Assembly (NCBI GenBank): GCA_008360975.2 | Contig: CM039211.1 | Span: 26,406,558 to 26,470,557, forward strand | Source of the DNA: Lichenostomus cassidix | Lineage: Eukaryota; Chordata; Aves; Passeriformes; Meliphagidae | Direction of reading: 5' to 3' | Length of the DNA stretch: 64,000 nucleotides | Shown: one piece after another, positions 1 through 12,150 of the stretch | Layout: the number at the start of each line of letters is the position of its first letter | How positions within the stretch are numbered: the stretch's first letter is position 1 | Notes under the pieces: model-generated | Told to the model about the DNA's origin: nothing | Database searches by the model: none | The model's input: the letters and a program-made list of their open reading frames with translations, nothing else | Position numbers and translations under genes: made by a program

Positions 1-335
1 TATGTACAGCAAAATAATCCACACGTCCTATATTTCAGGAAAATACACCTTTGTCTTGGTCTTACCTGGCTCAAGAATCTGACTAACAAGAAGTCCTAAT
101 CAGGTCACCTTCCCTGAGATTGTTCTGCACAGCTGGGCTGAAGCAAAAATGGCAACTGGAAACAGCTATGAGATTAGCTTCAAAAAAAATCACACTTCAA
201 ATTCAAACAACTGGATCAGGGAAGACACACCCCATGATGGCAGAAGGCAAAACTAAGTAGTGATCCTAGTCCAAAGAAAAATTCTGATATAAAATAAATT
301 ACATTTTAAGTATTTGAAGGTCAAATACTATGCAA
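1..335. other. Non-coding AT-rich DNA at the left edge
   Basis: No open frame of note, repeat or RNA gene is visible. The base composition matches the rest of the AT-rich flank. Whether it is intron or intergenic cannot be told from this window. Confidence 0.6.
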
Positions 336-411
336 AAATCATGGAATGGTTTGTGTTAGACGGGACCTTACAGATCATCTAGTTCCAACCACCCCACTAT
401 GGGCAGGAACA
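336..411 (-). mobile_element. CR1 LINE fragment, 3' end, minus strand
   Basis: On the + strand the stretch starts with ATCATGGAATGGTTTGTG and runs through GGGACCTTACAGATCATCTA to CTATGGGCAGGAAC. This is the familiar complement of the 3' untranslated end of avian CR1 elements, with scattered substitutions. Only about 75 bases remain, so the copy is heavily 5'-truncated and dead. The family match is from memory of the CR1 consensus, not a search. Confidence 0.8.
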
Positions 412-2635
412 TAAAGATTTATTATCCATAGAAACTAGTATCTAACATATATATGTTGAGGAACTGTCACATGTTTTTTAGAAGACTGGCAGTAAACTCA
501 TTAGTGAAAAATACAGTATTCTGCTCTTGAAGACAAGCTATCAAACTTGAAGACAAGCTATTACATAGACCAAATTTATCCAGAGCTTATGAAATACTCA
601 GGCATGATATTTACTACCTATTACAGCTTCTCTCAAATGGGGAACTCATTTAAAGATCATATCCCTCAAGAAGAGTAAAAAAAAGCTGCCAAAACCGTGA
701 TATAGCTTCTGTGCATCATCTGCACTGGTTAGAGAGCTCCAGTTGCTCAGAATCAGTGTCAGGTAAAAATACAATATTCATGAAATTTGGACTCTGTTCT
801 AGTTCTTTTTGAGTGACTTGTGGAAGAAGCGTTATTCAGTGTTTTAAGAAAAGCTAGGCATTGTGTTTCCGTACAAGCTACAGACAGGCAATGTGTCTTT
901 ATATGCCTTCTGTCATGCAGCATAGAGACAGAACGTATTCATTTCCCACAAAAGCCGTGTCAAAGTATAAATGAGACAAATACAGTACTGTTTATAACAG
1001 ACACTCTGACATCCTAGATTTTAACTAGACCACTTGAGTAAGAATTCTATAGTAATTATTTAGAAAATTTTTATTCTATTATTAAACAGCATTATTTAAG
1101 TTTCACTTAATTTTATTTCTCTATTCTAGTATTTTCTAAAAAAACATATTTTTTACAGTGCTGGAAATTTTGAATAACAAAAATATATTAACCTTCTGGA
1201 TGGTGTGTCTGCATTGTGCAAGAACTCATATGGACCTGACAGGAAACACAGAGTATTCTTACTTTAAAATTTGTTTTGATGAACTGTATACATCTATGTC
1301 TGGCAGTACCTGATATATTTTTATCTTGATCCTGCATAGAAAGCAGATAGATAATAGATACACAATATTACAATTTTTCAAGGCATGTGCATTATCTTAA
1401 CTTAAAAACTAACCAAAAAATTGATTTCATTATCTGTAATTTTAATTTAATGTAAACAAAAAAATCCCAGAAAATTAAAATAACCAAACACAAATAAATG
1501 GTATATGAAATCAAACTAATTAAATATTGTATCATCAAGGTAAAATGAGAAAATCTATTTTAATGAAGAAAGAAAAGAAAGTATAATAATATTCATGCTC
1601 TCCACACCCAAGTACTTGGAATTAGGAGCAAGAGATGACTATTAACATTGAAAATTTGCAGATAAAGGACTTGAATAAGGCTAAAAATGTAATAGAACCA
1701 AATCTCATCATCTGCATTTCAAAGTTCCAGGTAAAATCACTAGATCAGTCTACCTTACATGTCAAGAAACAAAAATTTCATCTTGTACAGTGTATGCAGT
1801 AGAATGACTATTTCTTCATTGCAGGAAATGGAAGAAAAAAGGATAAATTATCATAGCAAGACTGCCAGAGACCACATATTTTACTTTGTTCTGATTTAGC
1901 TCTAATTTAATATTCAACTCAAAATACAATGATGTTGACTAATGACCTGTAACACAGCAGGTGAGTGCATAAATTGAAATAGTTTTAAGTTAGTTTTAGG
2001 TCAAAATTACTGAAATAATCTTTTAATGCCTACTGATGTTTGTGTCACCCCAAGATAATGTATTTCCCTAGGATAAAGTTATAAGATAGATCATAAAAAA
2101 ATCATACTAGCTCCTCTTAAAGATCACTGTCAGTCACTAAAACACACTCTTCAGCTGGTTAAGTATACCCTCCTTTTGAGACACAGGATGGTAATTTTAT
2201 TTACCTGAACATAGTTTAGATTAATGCAATTACACTAAAAGTTGATGTTTTGTCACAGAATCTTTCACTAGAATATCATTTCAATAACAAAGTGAAAAGT
2301 TAGCACTTTTATATGCTGTTTCTAACATTATCAGTGAGACTACATCTAAGAGAAATGCTCAGCAGGGTTTGGCACTGCTTCCATAATACTCCTTTAAGTT
2401 GCTATTGCATGCAAATAGTCCCTAAAACATTTTAAAATACTATTCATTTATAGAGAGAACAACATTAGAACAGTCAGAAAATGTACTATTTCTTCTGTGG
2501 GATAGAAAAACATTAAAGAAAAATATTAGCTGTGTGCAGAATATTACCCATGTTTACCAAGTCTCAAACCAATTAGAAAAATATTCCAGCTTGTTGTTTA
2601 AGCTTTTTTCCAAAAGAGTGGAATTTCGCACATAG
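412..2635. other. Non-coding AT-rich DNA
   Basis: Apart from a 20-bp tandem pair at 526-562, nothing is recognisable. The only open frame in it, 65 codons at 820-1017 on +, has no domain or codon pattern to suggest a gene. Confidence 0.6.
526..562. repeat. Short tandem duplication, 20-bp period
   Basis: The 15-mer CTTGAAGACAAGCTA occurs at 526-540 and again at 546-560, a direct repeat with a 20-base period. It is probably a local replication-slippage duplication. No function is suggested. Confidence 0.85.
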
Positions 2636-2717
2636 GAAACAAACAAAGAAACAAACAAAATAAGACAAAACAAAACAAAAAACAAACAAAAAAAAAACCA
2701 AAAAAAACCCCAAAAAA
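2636..2717. repeat. (CAAA)n-type A-rich simple repeat
   Basis: An imperfect run of CAAA/CAAAA units passes into A8-A9 tracts broken by CC or CCCC. The minus strand is open through it (a 71-codon frame at 2554-2769 rich in F, L and C), but that frame is only the simple repeat read as codons. Confidence 0.9.
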
Positions 2718-4558
2718 TACAAGGACTAACTATGAGCTGGACACCATACTCATATTTGCTCCGTTCCATTTGTTTATTGGGGTAAATTTCATCTTATGAA
2801 AAGGAAAACAAGCGCCTGCTGCTAGTCCAACATTAAAAGAGTGAATGTAAGGCAAAGGAATTTGTAAGGCAAAACAATCCAAAGCAGACTATAATTTCAG
2901 AACCAGAGTCATATTCTACAGAAAGGTTAAACCACATGACATAACCAGCATACCCAGATGTTCATCGTCTTTTGTCCCCTTTCAAGTTTCAATGACTCAG
3001 ATACTTAAATATACAGCCATGGTTAGTCTAGCTTTTAAACTAGCCTTATGGATGGGTAACCTACTTACTCATGTCTCCTGAATTTTTGTGTAACATTGAA
3101 AAGTGGAAGCCAGAATATGTATGCTAAGTTCAAATATTTTTCATCATAAAATTATCTAAAACTATTAAAACTCATCAAAACAAAAACTGTGCAGGTTTAT
3201 AGACTGTGGGCTGTTGTGCCACATCAAAATTGCAGTGATGGGGTCACAGTTTGCAAATCATCCTTCTTAGACCCACCTATTTTTTTCCAGAAAGCTTACA
3301 AATTAAGCAGCAAATATTCCACATTTTTCTCCCTGTTGTGTGTAGCGAATGGGAAAAGCAGAATTTACTACAATACATACATTATTTTTTAACTGATGTG
3401 TTCATTTCAGAGGTTTACCCTCATACAAAAATAACCACACACAAAATTAGGAAATATATTTCAATTCAGCTATTGCTGGCTGAATAACATACTATGTCGT
3501 ATTAAGATATTTTTAATTATTAGGAAAGTATTAATGGTTTGAATTTTTTTGCCACTACTGCCTGCATACACATTAACCTGTATCTAAACTGGTAAATTTC
3601 TGTCTAAGTGTATATTGCCATTTTTTCATTTGTATTTTGCATTCATTTATACCAAATGTGTACAGTCAGATTCTGACTAGGCCCATGTAAATTTTATGGG
3701 AATACATTTCAGCACAGCAGGCACAGAAATTAATTTACAAAAAAAAATTACTGAAATTTTAGCTTTGTATATTTTCCAATTGTGTTTATCTTTTTGAAAG
3801 GTAAAGAAAGCAATTTCTATGGTGTGCACAGCGTTTTATCTCTATTGGACATCATAAATTATCAAATTTTCAAATAAAATTTCTCTGTCTGTTTTGGAAG
3901 TTAAAAATGGCTTAGAAGTTTACAGTATTAGGACTACACATATTAGTAATTAATAGAACCAGTCTGAAAGGAAATCATGGTGTTCATGGTTTCCAGTTAT
4001 ACTTAATATTTTGAAGTGTGTTATTGGCCAGTTGCTTACTGTTCACACCCAGAGTTGGAACTCACTGTGTTAGACTCAGGTCGCATCTTAAACCTACATA
4101 TTTCTAAAGTATTTTTAATAAAATTTGTTTGTAAAAACAATTCAGCATTGAAAAGATTTTTAATGAATTTACTTGAATTATGTAAATATAGGAACTTCCT
4201 GTCTAGTTTGATATTACAGGTGTAATAGCAGAATACTACATAAAATTAGATGCAGTTAAAAAATATAATTTAATTTTAACAGAAAACTGATAGAGACTTG
4301 CATCATAACTGGAGAAATACATGCAAAATCTGGGGGTAGAGGTGGGGGTGGACTTGCCTTGGCGGAGAAAGGCAGGTATGACTGGTGTTTTTTTCTCAAA
4401 AAATAGTGAAAAGCCAGTGGAAATCATTTTGTGACAAAGAACATGAGAGAGAAGCAAAATTCAGCATCATATTTATCAACATATTGATTAGAAAGTGCCT
4501 TCATGAAGATATAATTATGATGTCCCAATTGTACAAGCAAATAATCTATTTCGAGGAG
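2718..4558. other. Non-coding AT-rich DNA
   Basis: No repeat family, RNA or coding exon is recognised. Open frames are all under 90 codons and are full of F, I, K and N, as expected from AT-rich sequence. Confidence 0.6.
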
Positions 4559-4640
4559 TCTCTCTTTCTCTTTCTTTCTCTTTCTTTCTCGTTCTTTCTC
4601 TTTCTTTTTCTTTCTCTTTCTTTCCCCTCCCTCCCTCCCT
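4559..4640. repeat. Polypyrimidine microsatellite (CTTT/CT)n then (CCCT)n
   Basis: CTTT and CTCTTT units repeat from about 4559 to 4622 and are followed by CCCTCCCT units to 4640. The + strand is pure pyrimidine apart from a single G at about 4591, so the tract could adopt a triplex. An open frame reads through it as an F/L/S-rich low-complexity peptide and is not a gene. Confidence 0.93.
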
Positions 4641-6037
4641 AATGCTTCTGTTGGAATGTATCAATTAGCAGCAGTAGTAGGAGGAGTACTTGCAGTAAAC
4701 ACTGAAATTAAGAGAACTTCTAGATAGAGCACTTAATGAAAGACTTGCATGTACTTAACCAGCAGTTTTCTCATTATTGAGCAGCGATGGAATAGGACAA
4801 CATTAAGCACCCCATTGCCACAGGGATGACTACTCTGCTATGCAGTTCAGCAAATCTAAGGCTACACCAGGTATTGTTTCATTCATGCTAATAAAACTTG
4901 ACAGATGAATGCTCAACTATACAGTCAGTAGCATTACTTTCAGGGAAGCAGGGTGCTTGATGTTTCAATCAGCAAAGACAGTGAACTAATACCCTGAGCT
5001 GTGCCAAGCAATGACCCAAATACAGGGACAATGACTGCTGAAACCTCTGCTCTTTCTAAGCTGTGCCATTTTATAACTCCTTCATTTCTTGCTGTGCCTT
5101 GCAGACCATGGCACAGAGAGACAGAAAGACTATGAAGGAAACAATAACAGCAGGAAAAGCAATACAAGATGTAGACTCTGGTAATTTGTCTGATAAGGTA
5201 TGAAAAAGTGATTCAGGAAACAAGTAACTGTAACAGGAAAGCACTGAATAGTTTTTATGTGATTATCTGAAATACTGTCTCACTGGAATCCAGAATAAAT
5301 TTTCTCCCTCACATGTCACTTTTCTGCACAGATATTAAGTACAGAGACTGAAGGAGCGTAAAGGAGAATTGATACTGCATGTTATTACTTGTACAAAAAT
5401 CTAGAATGGTCAGTAAAACATTTGATCAGAATACATAGAAACTACTCTAAGAATTTAATATGCTTAAGCATTGTAAACCTTCAACCAAGAGAATAAAAGT
5501 TTACTATTACCTAGAATCTATTCTAATGATATGGAAAGGTAATCCAAAAATCAACAAGTTTCATTTTTTGCTCTACAGAACTTTGCACACGACCCTTCAC
5601 TTCAGCGTTGACCTTCCTTTTGATCTTTTTCTGGCCAGGTCAAAGACCTTCAACTTCTGCACTGAATTTTGTGAGATATTGATATGCCATATTTCTGTTG
5701 AGAGCTCTAACAGCATTAACACAAAGGGATATTCACGGATCTTGGAAGAAAAGTTCCCCCACAGTTTCTTTTTAACTAAATTTCCTGTAATTTTTCAAGC
5801 TCCTATAGAAATGGAGTCTGTTCCTCCAAGCAGGCCAAGTATAGATAGCTGGTTTCTGCAGTGCTCAATCCAGAATATTCTTACATGTGTCAATTGATTC
5901 TTTACTATTAGATACAAGAGGTATAAAATCTAGTTGTTAATCATGTTTAGAGATCCCTTTCTGTTTTATTAAATAATAAAAATATTCCAATGCTCTGAAT
6001 AGGTAGCATAGAAACAAATTTTAGGAATTAATATCTT

Positions 6038-6062
6038 ATTTTGTTTTGTTTTGTGTTGTTGT
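6038..6062. repeat. (TTTTG)n short simple repeat
   Basis: Four to five imperfect TTTTG units are followed by TTGTTG. Confidence 0.8.
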
Positions 6063-6430
6063 AAGATCTTACGCATCTTGTGAAATGAAACCTTTGCACC
6101 AAAAAGTTAATTTTATTCATGTGATTTACTCTTTTTTCTTGGAGGGAGGAGCAGATAGTTAACTGCTTGTTGACCTCATTTATTTTAGCAACACCCCCAT
6201 GCTCTTTATAATGATACAGCTGTAGTGTCTGAAATAGGTGAGCTCAGTGAGCCAGAGGTAATGCTGACCAAGCAACACAGAAGCCGACTAATCAGGTTGT
6301 AGAAAATAGTTAAAATTCAGCTGAGTCCCAAAACCCAAAGAAAAAACTCTCCATGAAAGAAAGAAAATTAAAGACTGAAAAAGCAAGAGGAGAAATTTAA
6401 GCAAAGAATAATCAGTTATCCTTTGTCAAG

Positions 6431-6435
6431 ATAGG
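6431..6435. repeat. Putative 5-bp target-site duplication, left copy
   Basis: ATAGG lies directly before the LTR that starts at 6436. ATACG lies directly after its end (6876-6880). Four of five bases match, and 5 bp is the usual duplication length for ERVL-class elements. Confidence 0.5.
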
Positions 6436-6875
6436 TGTACTGGTTTGGGCTGGCATAGATTTAATTTTCTCCATAGCAGCTCACAGGGTGCCCTGTTTCG
6501 GATTGTGTTGGTACCACACTCATATTGTAGCTAGGTATCCCATAATACATGGCATCACGCTCAATAAAAGCTAGGAAGAAGGAGGAAGAAGGAACATTTG
6601 GACTTCCAGTATTTTTCTTCCCAAGTCAGCAATAGATGTGGTGGAGCAAGCTTTCCTGGAGAAGGCTGAACACCTGTCTGTTCATGGAAATAGTGAAAGA
6701 ATTCTTTGTTTTGCTTCACTTGTGGGCATGACTTTGCTTTATCTAGTAACTGTCTTGATCTTACAACCCAAGTCTTTCCACTTTTACCCTCCTGATTCTC
6801 TCCCCAATCCCACTAGTGGGAAGTGAGTCAGCACCTGTATGGGGCTTAGTTGCTAACTGGAGTTAAACAACAACA
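6436..6875 (+). mobile_element. ERVL-like solo LTR, about 440 bp, plus strand
   Basis: The element opens with TGTACTGGTTTGGGCTGGC and closes with GTTAAACAACAACA, giving TG...CA ends. Between them lie a likely TATA region (AATAAAAGC near 6562) followed by an AAGAAGGAGGAAGAAGGA block, and a downstream block around GAAAGAATTCTTTGTTTTGC that matches the R/U5 part of the LTR at 37866-38472 on the other strand. I recognise the family as an abundant passerine LTR, but cannot give a catalogue name with certainty. It is shorter than the second copy and lacks part of its U3. No internal retroviral gene adjoins it, so it is a solo LTR. A 62-codon frame inside it has no meaning as a gene. Confidence 0.82.
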
Positions 6876-6880
6876 ATACG
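6876..6880. repeat. Putative 5-bp target-site duplication, right copy
   Basis: ATACG follows the LTR and pairs with ATAGG at 6431-6435, with one mismatch. Confidence 0.5.
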
Positions 6881-7112
6881 AAAGAAGACACTTTTAACAG
6901 ATCAAATTACATAAACTCATGATAAAAAGATATAACTAGAAACAAGTTATCCTAATTGAATCAGAGAACAAGCCTTTTATTTTCAAAAGAAGAAACACTT
7001 CATAGTGATCAAAACCAGATTTTTGTTATCTACTAAATGATTGCTACAGACCAGAGGTGGATAATGGTTCTCCTAGTGACCAAATGAAAATGAAATTACA
7101 ATTAAAAAAGCC

Positions 7113-7144
7113 AAACTAAAACAAAACAAAGCAAAACAAAACAA
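7113..7144. repeat. (CAAAA)n simple repeat
   Basis: CTAAAA, CAAAA, CAAAG and CAAAA units run in tandem over about 32 bases. Confidence 0.85.
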
Positions 7145-9013
7145 TATATCAGGTGAGAAGTAATCCTGATGGAACACAACTTTACATAAAATGGAGTGGT
7201 ACTAATGACAGAGAAGATATAAAATCAACCTACTGTACTTTGTAGTCTATGTTAGAGAATAGTGTGAACATGGTAAAGAAACTGGAAAGACAAGCGTACA
7301 GGGGATTTCAAGTAACTATGACCCTTTTCTAAGGAAACTTTGGAATGAAAGGCAGGAAAGACAGGCTGAGCAGTGAATTAGACAGACACACACATTTTCC
7401 AACTCAAGTTATTCTTTGGTAAAGCCAACCATACAACCATCATCAAAAACATACACAACAAAGGAATTGTAACAAGGACAAAATTATGGATGCACTTACC
7501 TTCAAAAAAGAAACGCTTCTGGATCACAGAGTTATGGAGGCAGGTCAATTTGGACTGGTTGTGTATGGACATGGTTAGTAACTCATGTTCAGAACCTAAG
7601 TAGATTTTTAAATGATGAAATGAATAAATGGCTATATACAAAAAAAAGATATGAAATTGTTTTATCACAGTAACTGCTTAAGAACAGGAAAAGCAGTAGA
7701 CCTCTGCATGAAAGCACTGTGATTCAGAAATAGCAAAGACGCTAAAGGTGCATGAAATTATTCATCTATTGTAGCTAGAACTAGATGGGAGAATTTGTGG
7801 AACTATATCCCTAAATCAGTAGCAAAAAGCTACAATTTCACTTGAAAAATGAATATGTAACATTACAAAATGTCACTTTCCTTATAGCTTTCACAGAAGC
7901 AGTACAGTCAGGTAGAGAAGTATGTTCTTAGTGTATTTCTGAAAAGTGGCTGCCTAGAAATGATAATTTTAACAGTAGGTAAGGACAAGTCAGGAGATTA
8001 TGGTCTACTATCAGAGTATTGATTTTATACTAATGCCAGGAAAAAGAAGGATGACCAACTTCCCAATTTTGTGTTCTTGCTACGTCTAAGACAACTACTT
8101 CTAAATGAAAATAAAAAAAACATTTTATTTCCCTGCTAAAGGAATGAATGCTCTACAAATTAAAACTGCTACAAAGTGAGGCCCCTAAAAACACCCTAAA
8201 TTGCCAATTTAAAGATTCTACTAAAACTACTGCTAATAGCACAACAATAATGAAGAGAGAATTACCACATATTGAGCAGAAATTGGAGCTGCATAGTGCA
8301 CACCCATCCAAATGTGAATCTCTCTTATAATTTAAGGCAATAATGGTATAGCTAACCAGAGTAGCTAACACAAAATTTCCATTAATAATGTCTTCATATT
8401 TATTCGATTATATGATTTTTGATAAGAATTTTTAAGAAATTAATGCAAAACAGAGAGGAGAGCAAAATGTTTTCAGATCTTCTATCTTAATTTGCCCTGT
8501 TTTTTTACCCCATAGGTTTAATCGTTGTAATAAGTCATTCCCTTATTTTTTGTCACATATATGGCTATACCAACATTTTTTGGCCTTCTGAACTCATTTC
8601 AGGATGTACTCTAGTAGCTGAAATAATATACTCCACCCATAAATAGTAACATGTTCAGATGTATGAATTCATTATGATGGAAAAAAGAATGCTCATTTTA
8701 AGATGTTTTTTATCTGCTGTCCAGGTTGCATATTTTCCCCCTACCATGAGCCACGTTTATCTGCAGAAACCTCAAGAACAGTAACTTATCTTCCAATGAA
8801 GAGGATCTCCACGTTTACATGTCCAGATTTATCCCGCAAAATCAGTCTGTGCAAAATTAGTCATGCAGCAGATTTTACATACTTTTAAGCAGCTCAGACC
8901 ATTCCCATATGATTCAGTGACACAGATATATTCAAAAGATGTTATGGTCATAACATGCAGCACTGACCTCATTGCCTCTCTTCAAACAGGCAAGCTACAT
9001 AACTGTGAAAATT

Positions 9014-9050
9014 TCAAAGAATTCAAAGGAATTATTCAAAGAATTCAAAG
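9014..9050. repeat. Direct repeat, 22-bp period
   Basis: TCAAAGAATTCAAAG occurs at 9014-9028 and 9036-9050, separated by GAATTAT. Each copy holds an EcoRI-type palindrome, GAATTC. Confidence 0.85.
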
Positions 9051-11582
9051 CTACTCTTACTTTTAGAACCTGAGGCCAAATTCTGCTCACACAGACAACT
9101 GACAAGTAACTACAGAAATGTTTCAAATTAGTAATTTTATTTTCTATCAAAGGGCCACTATGTTAGAGCAGTCTAAAAATCTTTATCACAAAGAAAGAAT
9201 ATCAGCATTCTTTAAGGAAGAACATATACAGAAAGATATTCCTTGACAAAAATAAGGTCCAAATTCAACTAAAATAAACATTTCATGAAGAAAAAGGGAC
9301 CAAAAAGCAACTTTCCTGACTGGTATCATTACCATTATACACTGCTAAGGCTCTCCAAAATCTCCCAGTGCAAAATACTGTACATGAACACTGAGGCTTC
9401 AGATTAACTGATCACTGAAGTCTCATTTATGCAGTGGGCAATGATGTGCATGACAATAGATTTTTGTTGCATGCTGAATTTCAGGGATTTTTTTCTTTTC
9501 CCTCTTTTACTATTACATCATTTTCCCTCAAATCCTGCCACCCCACTCTATTGTATTGCTCTTTTTTTCAAATGTTCTGGACATTTTTACACACGCCTGA
9601 CATCAAATGACAGCCTTAAAGCAGAAAATAAAGCAAACTAGAATAAACCACTCAGCTACAACCATATTCCATCATAAGATACATTTGTTAGAATCCAGTT
9701 TCAGTTGGGAGGTTCACTTTGGAGACAAAAAGAAAATACGTTCTGACAATGTCAAAATTATTCTGCTTCCAGATTACTTCTCCTTTCAAAATCTGTTTAT
9801 ATTAATATATATTCTAATGACCCATGAAAACCTGAAGATGAAATAGAAACCAATGACAACTCAAAACATTTCAGATCAACTGTTATTGGTTCATTTTCAG
9901 TTGTGCCCTGGAAAACAACAAGTTGAAGAAAAACAGGTTTATCTGGAAGAAAACCAGACCTCTAAATTTAAAATCGTAAAACAGAAAATAAAGTTTTGGA
10001 GTGTTACGGGATGGTACAGCTGAATCCAGAAGCACAGAGTAAGCATTATGTCTCCTAGAGCACACTCTTTCACTCAGTACTAAGAAACTCACATGTAGCA
10101 AGAAGCAGTAACAGATCTCACTTTTTGAATCTCTATGCAAACTAGGATTTAAATCTTTGACTGTGCTTTGATGTCCTTTTCTTAAGGAAAGAGGCCCTGA
10201 AACATTTATCCTAGAAGTCTTAAACACCAATGCCTTCCTCTTCCACTGCATGCAACTTACTGCAAATCATATTTTAGAATCTGGTCTTCACCTTCACATT
10301 CCCAATATGAATTACAAAATAACCTAAGTGATTTTAATTGCAAAAATGAATGACTGTCTGTTTTCTATTATCAAAAAACAAAGATGGGTCAGCTTATTTC
10401 AGAAGTCAGCACAGTGTCTCCTCTATTATTTCCTTGGTCTGTGTATATGGACAATAACAAACATTGATAAAGACAGCAATTTATTTCAACTCTCAAGTCA
10501 AAGTCTCACACATCTGGCTTTTAAACACAAATTGTTTTCTAATTTCTTTATTTTCTAAGCCAGTCTCCCTCTACTTTTTTTTTTTAACAGGTCATCTAAA
10601 GAAAACATTCATGCTATGTTCATTTGTCATGGATTTTGGGTTTCCACTTAAACAATGCAGTAGAAATCTTCAGAAGAAATACTAAACACTTACATGCATG
10701 GTAAAATGCAAAAGAATATTTAATTTCAGAATTTGTGAAAACTGAAGAGTTTATGACACAAGTTTCAACAGCTTTCAGAAATAAAAGATCACCTAATACC
10801 TGTGAAACTGTATGGTGTTCTTGGAAATGGTGTCTCTTGCAGCCAGTTACAAGTGTACTTACAGTTCATTCGCCTTCAAGAATCTGAGGTTGTCTCCTCT
10901 CTGAGCAGATAATGTACACTCACCATTAACTCTCTGTCAATGACTCCCACCTTGCACAGAGTAGAATAATCACACCATTCTCATTTGCTTCCCCTGTAAA
11001 AAAGCTTGAGGGCATAGTTTTATGATGATTCGCTCATCTTTAATTGTGCAAATAAATCTTAGTATTATCTTGCTAACGTCCAGTTGTCTCATCTGCCACA
11101 AATCTAAGCAAAATTTATGGTCAAACCTTTCATCCTCTTCTCTTCAAAGGCTCTTCCTACCCATCAGTCTATCGTTTTTTCCACCTTTTAAACTTTGACA
11201 TTGCCCACTAAATATATTAAGCTTTCCAATGCTGACCGCTCCATCACAGATGATAAAAAAGAATTAAATATATTGTAAACTATAGTTAATTACCTATATT
11301 TAGCAATTTTGACTTACAGCTATTGAAGTTCTAAGTGATGACAAATAGTTACAATATTTTAGGGTTACTGGTGTTTGGTTGTTTTGGTTTTGATGGGTTT
11401 ATGTATATTTTTTTTAACATCTACAAGGTTCAGTCAAGATTTGCTGTCTATACTGGGTGATGCACCACAGGAATATCATCAGTGTCACTTACCTGAATTC
11501 TGGGAAGTAAAACCAGAAAATGTAAAAGAAAAAACAAACAAAAACCCAGACGAAAAAAAAACTTCACTGAAGCTTTACAAAG

Positions 11583-11588
11583 GAAAAC
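11583..11588. repeat. 6-bp target-site duplication, left copy
   Basis: GAAAAC lies immediately before the LTR start and is repeated exactly at 12145-12150. Six bases is the usual length for ERVK (class II, beta-like) integration. Confidence 0.9.
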
Positions 11589-11932
11589 TGTTGCGGTGGC
11601 TACAGCACATTTGAGCACCCCAGCCCCATGGGAGGGAGATGGGGATGGGTCCTGGGCATGGTACACTCCCAGGACCCCCTGCTCTCCAAGCCACTTGAGA
11701 TACAACGACAAATGCAAAGTGCCACAGCCACTCCTCTCCCCCTCCCCCGGTTCCCTATATGGTTTTGATTCTAGAATGTTCTTCTTTGTTCATGTTTAAG
11801 CAGATATTTGGTTGGTTTTCTTTTTATGGTATTGTTATTTGTTTGGTTATATAATTTGACGCTCAAAAATCCCCCTTTCCCCATTTGCTCCCCAAATCTC
11901 CTCCTTCCCTTTCCCCTCCCCCTATAAAAATT

Positions 11933-11939
11933 GTTGTGC
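11933..11939 (+). promoter_or_regulatory. LTR TATA box
   Basis: TATAAAA sits at the U3/R side of the LTR after a C/T-rich block, placed as the core promoter of a retroviral LTR should be. Transcription would begin some 25-30 bases downstream. Confidence 0.75.
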
Positions 11940-11991
11940 AGAAGGCCCGAGACCCCTCCAACTCCCCTCACCCCTTACCCTAATAAACCCT

Positions 11992-11997
11992 CCTTGG
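11992..11997 (+). terminator. LTR polyadenylation signal AATAAA
   Basis: AATAAA lies about 59 bases after the LTR TATA box. The short TATA to poly(A)-signal distance implies a short R region. It could also end a transcript that runs into the LTR from the left. Confidence 0.75.
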
Positions 11998-12144
11998 AGC
12001 ACCGACAATCTGGACTGCATCTCCTGTTTTGCTTTGCCGACCTGCTGACAGCACCTGCGCTCCTTCGGAGCCCCGCCCTCTCCCGCAGCCTCTCCCTTCT
12101 CCGAACTCTGGGTTGGTGGGGTGCCCACGGATGGAACCCCCACA

Positions 12145-12150
12145 GAAAAC
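12145..12150. repeat. 6-bp target-site duplication, right copy
   Basis: GAAAAC is identical to 11583-11588. Confidence 0.9.

Larger units (their letters stand above)
4641..6435. other. Non-coding DNA with a chance 145-codon open frame
   Basis: The longest frame in the left third, 5460-5897 on +, begins with ATG but shows no recognisable domain, no signal peptide and no flanking splice context I could defend. A (TTTTG)n stretch lies at 6038-6062. The rest is featureless. Confidence 0.55.
6881..11582. other. Non-coding AT-rich DNA
   Basis: It contains a (CAAAA)n tract at 7113-7144 and a 22-bp-period direct repeat at 9014-9050. The longest open frames, 96 codons at 7378-7668 on - and 122 codons at 9883-10251 on -, have no recognisable domain. 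I see no RNA gene. Confidence 0.55.
11589..12144 (+). mobile_element. ERVK-like solo LTR, 556 bp, plus strand
   Basis: The element starts TGTTGCGGTGGC and ends GGAACCCCCACA, flanked by identical GAAAAC hexamers, so both ends are fixed to the base. U3 carries a pyrimidine-rich block (about 11879-11932) that leads into a TATA box at 11933. R/U5 carries AATAAA at 11992, 59 bases downstream of the TATA box, then a GC-rich U5 of about 150 bases. No gag, pol or env lies beside it, so it is what remains after recombination between two LTRs. The perfect duplication and intact signals suggest a fairly young insertion. Short frames on both strands across it are incidental. Confidence 0.92.

Noticed and set aside
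5460..5897. 145-codon open frame on the plus strand
   Set aside because: No recognisable family and no defensible splice or promoter context. Amino-acid content matches translated AT-rich DNA.
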